64,000 nt of DNA from Aquila chrysaetos chrysaetos (Eukaryota > Chordata > Aves > Accipitriformes > Accipitridae). The position numbers and the translations under genes were made by a program. Of the stretch, positions 22,301-32,700 are shown piece after piece. The stretch lies in contig NC_044018.1 of the NCBI RefSeq assembly GCF_900496995.4, positions 28,488,858-28,552,857 on the forward strand. Reading direction: 5' to 3'. Within the stretch, counting starts at the first letter, position 1, and each line of letters opens with the position of its first letter. The notes under the pieces were generated by a model. It saw only the letters and a program-made list of their open reading frames with translations. It made no database searches and was not told the DNA's origin.

Positions 22301-24533
22301 CATGTTGCTTCAGGAGCACGTGAGCATCCTTGGGACCCGGACGTGTTCTTTGGGACCAAGCCACGTTGCTTTGGGGGGACATGGGCATTTCTGGGACCCA
22401 GCCGCATTGCTCTGGAAGCATGAGAGCATCACTGGGACCCAGCTGTGTTGCTCTGGGACCCAACCACGTTGCTTTGGGAGGACCTGAGCATCTTTGGGAC
22501 CCAGCCACGTTGCTTTGGGAGCCCGCGAGCAGCTTTGAGACGCATCCCCTCCTGCCCCACCATGCTGCCCCGTGGGGCATCCCACTCTCTGTGCCCACTG
22601 AATTTCCCAGCTGGGATGGGACGTGACCAAACCTCACCTTGGCATGAGCAGAGGCGCTGGTTGCTCCCAAACCTACGTGGCAGGACGCCCCAAACCCGGT
22701 ACCGAATTGTCACGGCCCCATTCCGAGCATGGAGCTGGGTGGTTTCCAGCGTCACCTCTCCATCCCAGCCTGTCTTACCTCCATCATCGGCAAAAGCAAT
22801 GCGGTGGCCGCTCTCCTGCCACCGCAGGGATGGAGCTGGTGGGCAGGCAGCAGCCCGGCCGTGGCGCTGGAAGAGGGGGAGCCCCTGCTCTGGGGGTGCT
22901 GACCCTCCCCTCTGCCCCAGGTCCAGCCCATCCAGCCGGCCCCGGCTCTCTCCCAGCCAGCCGTGGTGATGGCAAATCCTGCCCCAGCGGCAAAGGCTTC
23001 TTCTGTGCCCGTCCCCATCACCTGCTCGGAGACCCCCACCGTCAGCCAGCTGGTCTCCAGTGAGTCACCACTGGGGGTACTGGGGGGATGCTGGGGACTG
23101 GGATCCCCTGGGAAGAGGGATAACGGAGTCTGGGATCCCCTGGGATGGGGAGAGGATGCGGGGGATACTGGGCAGGGGGGATACTGGGGGGATGCCGAGG
23201 TCTGGGATCCCCTGGGATGGGGAGAGGATGCTGCACGCCTGCATCCTGCATCCTTGGGGATGACCGCTGGCACCCAGCCTTCGTTATGGAGCCTAATGAA
23301 GGGGATGCTCGTTATGGCGGGGGGGGGGGAGGCGGATCCATGGCCGTTTCACAGCAGCCCCCGCATCCCTCCGCCGGCAGAGCCCCCGGCTCCCAACAGC
23401 AGCGCGGAGGAGGACGGGATTAACCTGGAGGAGATCCGGGAATTCGCCAAGAACTTCAAGATCCGACGTTTGTCCCTCGGCCTGACGCAGACACAGGTGG
23501 GACAGGCCCTGACGGCCACCGAGGGACCGGCCTACAGCCAGTCGGCCATCTGCAGGTACGAGGGGCTGCAGCCTCGGGGGGAAATGGGGGAAAAGGAGGA
23601 GAATTGGAGAAAGGGAGGAAAGTCGGAGAAAAGAGGGAAAATTAGACAAAAGGAACATTAGGGAAAGGGATGAAAACTGGAGAAAGGAAAATGGGAGAAA
23701 GGGAGGAAAATGGGAGAAAAGGAAAAACAGAAAGGGAGGAAAATGGGAGCAAAGGAGGAAAATGGGAGAAAAGGAGGAATAGACAAAAGGAAAATTAGGG
23801 AACGGGAGGAAAGTTGGAGGAAAGGAAAAATGGATAAAAGGAGGAAAAATGGAGTAAAGGAGGAAAATGGGAGAATGGGAGGAAAATGGGGGAACGGGAG
23901 GCAAATGGGGAAAAGGGAGGAAAATTAGAGAAAGAGGAAATCTGGAGAAAGAACTGGAGAAAAGGAGGAAAATCAGAGAAAAGGAGGAAACCTGGAGAAG
24001 AGGAAAATGGGAGGAAAGGAGGGTGGGTGAGGTCACCGCCCACGAAGCTCCTTGCCGCAGCATCACTCCCCACCATGGTCTCGCCCGCCGAAGGCAGCAG
24101 TGCCCCCAACCCCGTCACGATGTGTCCCCCCCGGTGTCCCCCCCTGTCCTCGCCACATCCCTGAGGGTTTCTCGGTGCCCGCTGCAGGTTCGAGAAGCTG
24201 GACATCACCCCCAAGAGCGCCCAGAAGCTGAAACCAGTGCTGGAGAAGTGGTTGAGCGAAGCCGAGCTCCGTAACCAAGAGGGGCAACAAAACCTGATGG
24301 AATTCGTCGGGGGGGAACCCTCCAAAAAACGGAAGCGCCGTACCTCCTTCACCCCCCAAGCCATCGAGGCTCTCAACGCCTACTTTGAGAAGAACGCCTT
24401 GCCCACCGGCCAGGAGATCACCGAGATCGCCAAGGAGCTCAACTACGACCGCGAAGTCGTCCGCGTCTGGTTCTGCAACCGCCGGCAGACCCTCAAAAAC
24501 ACCAGTAAACTCAACGTCTTTCAGATCCCCTAA
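16267..24533 (+). CDS. POU6F1: POU6F1 (Brn-5): POU-homeodomain transcription factor, ten coding exons
   Basis: The coding exons are 16267-16320, 17128-17326, 19171-19292, 19744-19969, 20709-20944, 21336-21464, 21649-21868, 22921-23059, 23381-23555 and 24188-24533, all with GT-AG borders. The start ACCATGG encodes MDTEAVQPQEASLTVNEQ. Joined, they give about 614 residues, close to mammalian POU6F1 (about 611). Residues 1-450 are a Gln/Ala/Pro/Thr-rich transactivation region with repeated L-L-N-A-Q-G-Q motifs. About 453-527 is the POU-specific domain (EEIREFAKNFKIRRLSLGLT). About 547-606 is the homeodomain with the invariant recognition helix VRVWFCNRRQ; the protein ends FQIP. It is a nuclear DNA-binding factor, best known in neurons. 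Oddity: exon 7 has a 10-C run (21850-21859) one base too long for the frame; with nine it reads PPPKNE-VQP and matches the mammalian protein. Family identity is beyond reasonable doubt. Confidence 0.97.
17128..17326 (+). CDS. POU6F1: POU6F1 coding exon 2
   Basis: It begins V-I-V-M-S-S-H-E-T-I-R-V-L-E-V-G-V-D, highly similar to the mammalian N-terminus, then becomes less conserved. The donor is GTAAGA and the phase is 1. Confidence 0.92.
17327..19170. other. POU6F1 intron 2
   Basis: No additional exon is recognised. The interval includes an A14 run near 17,957 and an A/T-rich stretch at about 18,190-18,540. Frames running through 18,500-19,615 are chance intron-exon composites. Confidence 0.6.
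19171..19292 (+). CDS. POU6F1: POU6F1 coding exon 3
   Basis: It encodes a Ser/Thr/Ala-rich stretch (ASPSTVPSVGTFSHATSQQP). The acceptor is CCGCAG and the donor GTAACT; frame is preserved with both neighbours. Confidence 0.88.
19744..19969 (+). CDS. POU6F1: POU6F1 coding exon 4
   Basis: It encodes VLTQENLATVVTGVMVPAGT and the following GQVAGQQGLAVWTFPTATVA, nearly identical to the mammalian activation region. The donor is GTAACC, phase 1. Confidence 0.95.
20709..20944 (+). CDS. POU6F1: POU6F1 coding exon 5
   Basis: A proline/glutamine/alanine-rich segment ends in TQITVQPAGFAFNPGI, a conserved POU6F1 motif. The acceptor is CTTCGCAG and the donor GTAAGG. Confidence 0.93.
21336..21464 (+). CDS. 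POU6F1: POU6F1 coding exon 6
   Basis: It encodes ISAASLGGQTQLLGSLAAAP and ends in ITGQILTNAQGQ. Both borders are phase 0. Confidence 0.94.
21649..21868 (+). CDS. POU6F1: POU6F1 coding exon 7, with an extra C in a homopolymer
   Basis: It encodes VIGTLPWVVNPPGMAAASPA and VTPQLLLNAQGQVIATLAGS. The 10-C run at 21,850-21,859 makes the exon 220 bp; 219 bp would join exon 8 in frame. As written, the frame would run to a stop codon at the end of exon 8, before the POU domain. A base-calling or assembly error in the homopolymer is the simplest explanation. Confidence 0.92.
21930..22545. repeat. Minisatellite in POU6F1 intron 7
   Basis: Roughly 21-bp units of the form TTTGGGACCCAGCCACGTTGC are arranged in alternating variants (CC[A/T]GGCCG[C/T]G[T/G]GGC and GAGCATGAGCATCT-like spacers). 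This gives a higher-order pattern. Stop-free frames run through it on both strands because the unit length is a multiple of three. Confidence 0.8.
22921..23059 (+). CDS. POU6F1: POU6F1 coding exon 8
   Basis: It encodes VQPIQPAPALSQPAVVMANP and PITCSETPTVSQLVS, close to mammalian POU6F1. It ends phase 1 at GTGAGT; the split codon joins exon 9 to give lysine. Confidence 0.93.
23060..23270. repeat. Short minisatellite in POU6F1 intron 8
   Basis: Units built on GGGATACTGGGGGGATG and TGGGATCCCCTGGGATGGGG recur four to five times with substitutions. It starts immediately after the exon 8 donor. Confidence 0.6.
23381..23555 (+). CDS. POU6F1: POU6F1 coding exon 9 (first part of POU-specific domain)
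   Basis: It encodes EEDGINLEEIREFAKNFKIR, then RLSLGLTQTQVGQALTATEG and PAYSQSAIC, i.e. helices 1-3 of the POU-specific domain including the conserved L-T-Q-x-x-V-G-x-A-L core. It ends phase 2 at GTACGA; the split arginine is completed by exon 10. Confidence 0.98.
23576..24030 (+). repeat. Polypurine tract in POU6F1 intron 9
   Basis: About 450 bp are almost purely A/G on the plus strand, made of GGAGGAAAATGGGAGAAA-like units of 16-20 bp with isolated T at the ATGGG step. The intron separates the two halves of the POU-specific domain. The minus strand yields Phe/Pro/Ser low-complexity frames that are not genes. Confidence 0.88.
24188..24533 (+). CDS. POU6F1: POU6F1 coding exon 10 (end of POU-specific domain, homeodomain, stop)
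   Basis: It completes the POU-specific domain (FEKLDITPKSAQKLKPVLEK). A short linker and the homeodomain follow, starting KKRKRRTSFTPQAIEALNAY and containing WFCNRRQ. The stop TAA is at 24,531-24,533. Confidence 0.98.
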
Positions 24534-25325
24534 ATAGGGGACGGGGACGGGGACGTCCCCCCACCCCGTTGCCCACCCCGACCTCCTGCCATCAGCACTT
24601 TTGCCACCGACTTTGTCCCCCAGCCCCGCGGTGGGTGCTGGGGTCTCCACCACCCCACCGTGCCCGTAGGTGTGTCCGTGTGTCCGTCCCCCTTTCCTCC
24701 ACATCACACATGACCTAAGCGTGTTCGCGTCAGGTGTCATGCCTGCCTCATGCCTCCTCTTGCCTGTAATGTGCGTGGTGACGGACCCCCTGCCTGCACG
24801 CACCGCCTCTCCTGCCCCCCCCAAGTGTCGTCGTCCCCCCCCAAAAAAGGAGTGATTTTCATTTTTTGGCCGTTTTCCTGTGTTTCCGAGGTAGTGTCAC
24901 GGCTCGCTAGGGGTAAGCCCCAATTTAATTTCACCCCCCCTTTGATTTCAGCGGTCCCCCACCTCGTGCCCACCAGTGCGAGGGACTTCTCGGTGCGACC
25001 CCCCCACCGTGGGGACATCGCCGTGGGTGATGGTTGGGGACTTCACTGGCTTCCCACCGCCCCAAGAGGGTTTTGGGGGGGTGAACCCCATAACGGAGGC
25101 AGCACCCCCTTCCCTGCCTCCCTCCACGCCGAGCCTGGGGGCCAGGCAGGTTGGGGGGCTCCATCCCTCGACCCCTCTCGCCCGGGGAGCGATGGGGAGA
25201 GGCGACGGCTGGAGGGGGGGAGTTTGGGGGGACAGGGAGGGGACGCTGGGTCGCCCCGCTAGGGACGCGGCAGACTGATGCACTTGATGTAGTGGTGTGA
25301 AATAAACAGTATTTTTCTTTTTTCT
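24534..25325 (+). other. POU6F1: POU6F1 3' UTR with poly(A) signal
   Basis: A canonical AATAAA lies at 25,301-25,306, followed by a T-rich stretch suited to cleavage about 15-25 bases later. No further coding signal is seen. The following gene's promoter begins within about 400 bp. Confidence 0.7.
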
Positions 25326-25599
25326 TTTCCTTTCCCCTTTTTTCCGGAGTGGGGGGGCAAGGAAGAGGGGTGTGTGGGGGGGTCCCTACTCACCCTCCCC
25401 CCATCCCAAACCCTGGGGGATGCAGAGGGAGCGCTGCTTTTGGTACCCTGCCGAGGCTCCCCATGCCACCAGGACTTGGGTTTTTGGGGAAGCTGCTCCG
25501 AGGATGGAGCTGGGCCGTCATCGTTCCCCGGGAGGGGAGAAGAGCACACCCCCGCCCCCCCCCACTCCGCCACGGCCCGCTGCCGGCTGAGACCCGCGC

Positions 25600-26120
25600 A
25601 ACTCAGCGCACGCATGAGCCGGGCCCGGGCCTCGAACCCGCGACCCTCCGGGAAGGCGCCGCACGGACCCGAGCGTCCCACGCCGCGCCCTCTGCGCCCC
25701 GCCCCCCGAGCCAATCCCCACGCGGCGGGTCCGGCCCGAAGCTCTCCATTGGCTACCGCCCGTAGCGCGTCACTTAGTGGCGCTCGGCTCTCATTGGCTA
25801 GGCGCGGCGGCGGGGCGGGACCACCTCCCCGCTGGCGGCGGGGGCGGGGGGGGTCCGCGGCTCCGCCGCCTCCATCTTGCGGGGGCCGCGGCCCGGGGCC
25901 CTCGGCGGGGCGGGAGCGGGCCGGGGGCCGGGGCTGGGTGGGGGGGGTGGGCTCTGCAGCTGGGTTTGGGGGGTGTAGCCCCTCGGGAAGGCGGCCCTGG
26001 GGGCGGCCGCGGGCAGCCCCTGGAGGGGGTTTGGCCTTTGAGGGGGGTCTGGGGCCAGGGCGGCCCCTTGGGGGTCGGTAGGGCCTGGGGGGTCCCCACG
26101 GCGGGGGCAGCCCCTTGAGG
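25600..26120 (+). promoter_or_regulatory. TFCP2: TFCP2 CpG-island promoter with three CCAAT boxes
   Basis: CCAAT at 25,711-25,715 and inverted ATTGG at 25,748-25,752 and 25,793-25,797 are spaced about 40 bp apart, typical of NF-Y promoters. A CCATCTT word at 25,872-25,878 resembles a YY1 element at a TATA-less start. No TATA box is present. Transcription probably starts near 25,850-25,900, placing about 740 bases of 5' UTR (possibly spliced) before the start codon. Confidence 0.65.
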
Positions 26121-26619
26121 GGGAAGTGTAGGGCTTTGGGGGGGTTCCCTGGGGGTGCAGCCTCTCGGGAGGGGGCGGTCAGTACGGCTCGGGGTCCCCC
26201 GGAGTGCAGTCCCTTGGAGGGGGCGGGGGCTAAGGGGTTTGGGGGGGTCCCCGGAGGGTGAGACCCCCGCGGGTGTGTCTGTAGGCCTTAGGGGGTCTGA
26301 AGGGTTCGGGGGTGGGCGCAGCAGCCTGAGGGGGTGGCTGCGAGTTTGGGGTTGAGTCCCTTGCAGTGGGTCTTGGGGGTCCCCAATTAGCCACCCCAGG
26401 AGAGGGTCCCCCAAGGGGTGGGGGGGGGGGGGGGGGGGGGGCTCGGTGCCCCCAGGAGAAGGGGGGAGCGCGGCCGAGCCCCCCTCGGTTAGCGAGCTTA
26501 CCTCTCCGCTGAGAGGGGCGACGCACCGGGGCGCCCGCCGAGGAGCCCCCCCGCTGCCCTCCTCCACGGGGGACGCGGCCCCCGCGCCCGGGGCTTGCGC
26601 CCCGTGCCTGTGGGTGAGG
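26121..26619. other. TFCP2: TFCP2 5' leader region
   Basis: GC-rich DNA with a run of about 22 G at 26,420-26,441. A possible acceptor (CCCTTGCAG near 26,369) might start a second leader exon, but splicing of the leader cannot be decided from sequence. The run length may be inaccurate. Confidence 0.4.
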
Positions 26620-26741
26620 ATGGCCTGGGCTCTGAAGCTGCCGCTGGCGGACGAGGTGATCGAGTCCGGGCTGGTGCAGGACTTCGACGCCAGCCTGTCG
26701 GGCATCGGCCAGGAGTTGGGTGCCGGGGCCTACAGCATGAG
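26620..26741 (+). CDS. TFCP2: TFCP2 coding exon 1
   Basis: [20 protein letters not shown] then [20 protein letters not shown] matches the mammalian N-terminus. The start context is GAGGATGG. The exon ends phase 2 at GTAGGT. Confidence 0.96.
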
Positions 26742-29700
26742 GTAGGTGGGCCGCTCCGGCCACCTTAAAGGGTCCATCCTGCACCTGGGAGACGGGCTGG
26801 CAGCCCTGGGGGGCTCGGGGTGGGCTGAGGAGCCCCAAAATGCTCCTAATGATGGGGGGACCGAGCTGCTCGCCGGCACGTTCGGCGGCCACGGCGTCAC
26901 GCCGGGGGACGGTTCAGGAGTGAGCCGGGCGCTCGGCTTCGGCACCAACCCTGGGACGTGGTGGTGGACGCTTGAAGTTGGGATGGAGTCACGGTCGTAG
27001 AGAGCCCGTCGGCTGCTCAGGGCTGCGGGGGTCGGCCGCTCGGGGCTTTGGGGGCTCGCTGGGTAGTTGTTTTGGAGAGCAGATGCGCTCGAGGGCGTGG
27101 GGTTGTGCAGCCCCGGCATCGCTCTTGGTCTTTGGCCTCCTGACGTCCTCAAACTGCAGCTAAATCATCCAGCGTTAGTCCCACGCTTCTCCTCCACTGC
27201 TGGTTAGAAGAGCTCGTGGCCGGTTGCTTTGGTGTTATGCAGCGTATGGTAATCGCCCCAGGAGCTGTACTTTGCCCTAATTAATTACCCTCCCAGAGGA
27301 ACACCAGCATGGTTTTTTCAGGTCAGACTAGCTCTGTCCTGACTCTGAGCTAAACCAGGAGCAAAGGGGAGTAGCAGGACCCCCACGGGGTCAAACACCC
27401 CATGCTTGAGTGCAGCGATCGGGGTTGGAACCTTGTAGCATCAGATGCTCAAACCATATTGCACAAGTACATGGCCCGTGCTCTGAAGATGCGTCCCAGT
27501 TTGCTTCGCCGCTCTGCCCTCCTGATCCCAGCTCTGGCATCCAGCTGCTTGGCCGAGCCTCCATGCAGCGGTGAAGCCAAAGCGCTGCATCATGCTCGCC
27601 ATTTGAGACCAGATAACGCCTTGGTTTTGGCTGCATGAGTTATAACGGGGAAGCGCAGTCTGTGGATGAGGTGTCAGACTGGACGGGGTCTACCGAGTAG
27701 GTCTGCGAGCGGCCACATGCTTCCCCACCACCATCCTTGATTAATTAACTCTATTGTGGGCCGGTGCAGATCCAGTGCCATCTGTGAGAGAGCTGCCTTG
27801 GTGTAACTTGGGGCGAGAGCTTTGTTAGTTCAAATGCGACTTCTGGTCTGCTTGTTTTCATCCTGGGATCCCCCTCGGCTGGAAGTGAGGAGGGATGATG
27901 GGATGGATCACTCCCCGCAGACCCGAGGCAGGAGCTGGGCACAGGTGGGCAGCAAAGGAGGGTCTGGAGGTTGGGACTGAGGTTAAGCTGTCCAGGAGGA
28001 GGATGCCACAGGCAGATGCCTTGATGCAAGACTGGGGCTTTCTGAGGGGGCTGCAATTGGAAATGGTAAAAGTCAGAATGAAAAATGCCCCATTGGGTGA
28101 TTGCTCACTGTAAAACAGGCTGGGAAGCAACTTCCAGCCCACTGCCTTTTTCCAGGGGAAGTGGAAGAGCAGCTCTTCTCATCCAGCCTCTGTCTCTCCT
28201 TCCTTCCAGGGACGAGGAGAGCCAGCACTTTCCCAGAGTTATCCCTGACCGCCATTAGGATCTGTTGCAGCCTTTGGAGTTTGTTTAGTTGGAATGCTTG
28301 GGGAAAAAAACAAAGTCCCAAGGGTGTGCGAACTCAGAGGGAGCGCGTCCGTCACCTCTCCTGGCAATAGCAGCACCGAGGGCTGTGACCAGCAGCTTTT
28401 CGGAGGAGGGATTCCTCCTTCGTTACCTTTGATGAGGAGGGAGGGAATGAGTTTCCAACGTGAGCAGGGAAGGTCCAGCTTTGCTTTGGGGGGGAGTAAT
28501 GAAGCTTTGAAGCTCCTTTTCCTCCCCTTTCCCCTTCCTTTTGGGTGAGGGGTCCCATGCACGAACGTTCCCCTCTCAGAGAGGGCGAGCAAAGGTGTCA
28601 TGGAGCATCTTAATGTGTAGACTTGCGTCCTTTGAGCTAAAACCCATTGGCCGTGCATCAAAGTTTTAATTGCACGAGGAAATCCTACAGTTGCAATCTT
28701 TGAAGCGTTTACATCCTTTACCTACCATGGCTGACCCAGCTAGGCAGCAGTTTTCAGCGCCAGAGGTTTGAGCGGAGGTTTCCTGAGGCCACGGCTCTGC
28801 ACGTCCCTGTGCCGTGCACCAAACTGGCTGCAAAGCTTTTCCACGCCGGTATTACCAGTGCAAAAGGGCTTTGAGCTTCTTGTCGGAGGCGCAGTGGCTG
28901 TGCTGCTGCTCTGAGCCCGACCTGCTGCTGAGCTGCACTCTGCGGGGCTCGCTTGGCTGTCTGAAACCCGACTCTCTTTTTCAGAGACTTTTCTTGACCT
29001 ACGCTGCCTGTAAATAGAGCGTGTGCCCCCGTAGGTGAGCGCGCCGACCTTCCTGTCCTGACATCTGACATTTTCTCTGCGTGTCGTGGGAAAGGGGGAA
29101 AGGTTTCAACAGGCACCTCAGGTTTTGAGCGTTTTTGTGGCTTTTCCGTGCTTGCCCCGTGGGGGTTTTCCGCTTTCATCCCTTCTCCCTATGGAAGAGA
29201 CACGTTACTACCTTGGGAACGAGCGCTGGTAGGTGGTGGTGGATGATGAGGGTTGTCGCTCAGGCTTTTTCTCATTTGAGTTGCACAGTAGGATTGTGCT
29301 TTGTGTTTGTCAACAAACCTAAATTCTTGGCGTTACTGTTGTTCCCTGGAATTAGGTTTTTAGGAGAGCAGAGGTGGCTTTGGAGGTAATAATAGGGTGT
29401 TGCCTGAATACTTCCATCCGCAGAGTTTTTCTGTAATTATTTTTTTCCCTTTTTTCCAGGAGATTCTCTCCCACCCCTGAAGCAGAGGCCTTAAGTGAAG
29501 TGTCTTTCCCCAAAAGCATGTTAAATTGCATGGTGAAATAATGTTTTTTTCAAAGGCAGGCCTGTCCCCAGGAGTTGCAGGAACTTCTCCAGGTGCCCAT
29601 GGAGCAGGCAGGACTGTGCGTGGGTTTGTCTACAGAAAAATCCACTGATGGTTGCTCGGTTCGGCCATGGTGGGCATTGCGGGGATGTTGCAGGGGGCTG

Positions 29701-32700
29701 CTCCTGAGACGTTGGTACCTGAAGGACTCACAGCTTCCTGGCTTTCCCCCAACAACCCACAAAATGACTGCTTTTGAACTTGGTGGGCAATGGCAGGGTG
29801 GGAGAGTTGCAGGAGGCAAATAACAAAGCGCTTTCTGTGCCGCCGTAAATCGCCTTGCAGGTTGTGGCTGTGACCACGGCATTCTGCTACCATTTGCAGG
29901 TGGCTGAGGTTGTCCTTCCCCTGGAGATGCTGTGAAGATGCCAGGCCCAGGAGCTGCTGAGCTTTCCCTTGCTGTTTTATAACCATATTGTTTCTATAAA
30001 TATTTAATTTTCTGTTGTGCCCTGCAGTGCGTAAAGCTGACCCTATTACCTGGGTCCTATAGCACAGACACGCAACGGCGTCTGAATGACTGGAGGTCCC
30101 AGCCGAGGGGCTCTTAGCAAAACCTGAGGTCATCGCAATGGCAAAGGATCGCTCTCTGCAGGCAGGGGTGTCACGGTGATGCTCTGCCAACCTGTCCGTG
30201 CGTGCAGAGTTGCACCGAAAGTTAGCCCTGCTTCCCCAATAGCTGCTTGCAAAAGCAAACCATTGTTTGCTTGATGATTATTCCTAATTAATTGGGTTGG
30301 ACTCTTGTTCCAGAAATACAGGGATGCGACTACCTGAAGTTTTTTGCCCCTTCTGCAGCTTGCAATAAAATGTGGGTTTCAGGTCGTGGTTATGTGGGGT
30401 CTTAGTGAACACAAATCTAGAGGCTGGATGTGGGGAGGTTTTGCAGGGATGGCTCTGCCATTCCTCTTGGCAGGTGTCCGAGCGGTGTTAGTGGCCGTGT
30501 GGAGCTTCTGGAATCCTGAAAAGCAGCTTGTGATAGTAGAGCAGACCGCTGTGCTGCAGAATGTGGATGCAGCATCGCACGAGAGCTCCACGTGCACGGG
30601 AAAAGCGAGTGAAAGCTGGGATGACGGCAATGTGCTGGCTCTCCATGCAGGAGAGTCACAGTCGAGCTTTGCGTCTTTCTCACCCAGACTGCTTTTGCGT
30701 GAGACAAAGCAAAAGAAAGAGCAAAAAACTGGGGTCTCCCGAGGCTGCAGAATTGGGATTGAATCATTGCCATGTCAAAGCCTACAAGGAAAATGAGCGC
30801 TTGTGGGTGTAGGAGAAGTGCATCCTGTGTTCCTCTGGCTGCCGGGAGAATTTGTGCAGGGCGTAGCCTTTAAATTAATTTTCTCATCTGTCTGGGCGCA
30901 GCAGGTTAGTGCTGGTCTTCCCTGTCCTCGCACCTTCTTACAGGGATCAGTAACATCTGTGCTTCATCCTGCCTCGGCAGCCTGCTCGGGCGAGAAATCC
31001 TTCTGCAGGAGGAAATGCCGTTCCTCTGCTAATGAGATGGAGCTGCAGGGAAGTTCGTTCTCCGGGTTGTGTAATTTGCCTAATTGTGTACACGTGCCTT
31101 GATGCCGAGACCAGGGCATCCACGCAGCTCTGTGTAATGTCTAATAAGTTGGGATCTGGGCGGGGAGGGGCTCTCCTGCTTGGCTTTGGGCAGCAGTGAT
31201 AGGTGTTACTCGCACAGTATTGGAGGAAGGGCTGATATTTAGTCTCTTGAGACCAAAGGGTTAAAGCCCTGTTAGGGTGGGAGCTGGTATTTGGCCAGAT
31301 AAGTCCAGTTTTTCCTTGGGAAAGGTTTTTAATGTTCAACTAAAAAAAAAAAAAAAAAGCCGATTTAACTCCTTCTTCTTTACACTCCCATGAGCCAAAG
31401 CCTGTAACAGGAGGGGCAGGCGACCTGACACTTCACCAGGGCTTAGTGCTTCACTACTGCCCTTCGAAGGGACCCAAATAGCTCTGTCCTCATGCCACGT
31501 TTCACCTGGGGCTGGTGGAATGGTGCTGGGTGGCCCCAGCAGCTGATCCACAGCTCTGCAGTCGCATCCGTGCTCAAGCGTGTTTGCCCGGCCTCCGCTT
31601 TTGCTCCGGGCTCTGCTTGAGTGGATGGGTGGGAGGATGTTCTGGTTTATGCACTACGCAGTAATGACTCTTGGCCATTGTTATGGTTCAAAACAACTGC
31701 TGAGAGTCAGCTTCTCAAACAATTTCTATTAAATACATGTCCATAGGCTATGGGGTATCGCTAATGATTTTTTAAATTAACATTATTCAGCAAGTTCTTG
31801 TTGCCACATGGCCTTTTGAGTATGGAAAAGTGTTGGTGATCACAGGGGAGTGGAGACAGCGAGCTTTTTGCATAATCACAAAGACCTGGAGACATCCTTC
31901 TCCTGGGAAAAGTTGGTAGCATGGGGCTCGAACACCCTTGCTTTTCCCAGCCAGCATCTAGAGTGGCGGGACAGCATCCAGAGGATGATGAGCCCAAGCT
32001 CATGCCAGCTGGAGCGGTTCTGTGCTGCTCTGTGGCACGGCGGGGAGCTCCCATATAACTCATCTGGTATAACCTGATAGCCAGGAAGGTGCTTGGGCCG
32101 TTGCAGGTTAATGGTTTGTGATGAAGCCATCCCGATGGCTCCCCAGGGCAGTTCCTCCTGTCGTTAAATGTAGGCTGGGCAGGAGTCGTGGCGACTTGCG
32201 GCAAGAAGCAGACCTGTAAGGTATAAAAGAGGTGCCTGCAGTTGTCTCAGAAACCTGGCTCTGGTTTCTCCCACGTCCCGTGGCGTGGGGACCCATGGTG
32301 TGGGCTGTGCCGCAGGTGACATGGAGCATCTTCTGACCTCTGTGGGCATCCCAAGCTCCTGGTTTGGGTCAGGGCTGGCTGGTTGTGTGGTGCCCAGCAC
32401 AAAGGACTCTTGGGTCTGGGAGCTTGTCAATGAGTTTGGGGAAAGCCGAGGGTCTACCTCTTGCTGCCTTCATGCTGGAAGGGCTCTTTCCATGTCAGAG
32501 CCTGCAGGATTTGCTCTACTGAGATGCTTGTGTGCATCATGCAGCCGGTTACAGCTGCGGGAGGGAGGGAGGGAGGAAGGGTTCGGTGCTCTGACCATGC
32601 GCTCCCCCATCTGATGTGCCCTGAGGTCTCTGCCTCTGCTTTGACTGACTCCCCTGTTTGCTGGGGCAGTGGGAGGCTTTTATAAGTGCAGAGGAGGTGA

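Noticed and set aside
21930-22545. Regularly spaced repeats reminiscent of a CRISPR array
   Set aside because: The units are contiguous variants without unique spacers, and lie inside an intron of a vertebrate gene.
23293-24376. Minus-strand frame rich in Phe/Pro/Ser/Leu
   Set aside because: It is the translation of the polypyrimidine complement of the intron 9 tract plus antisense POU-domain exons.
25628-25638. A perfect tRNA B-box-like word (GGTTCGAGGCC on the minus strand)
   Set aside because: No matching acceptor stem, D-arm or anticodon arm could be found around it; it sits in the TFCP2 CpG island.
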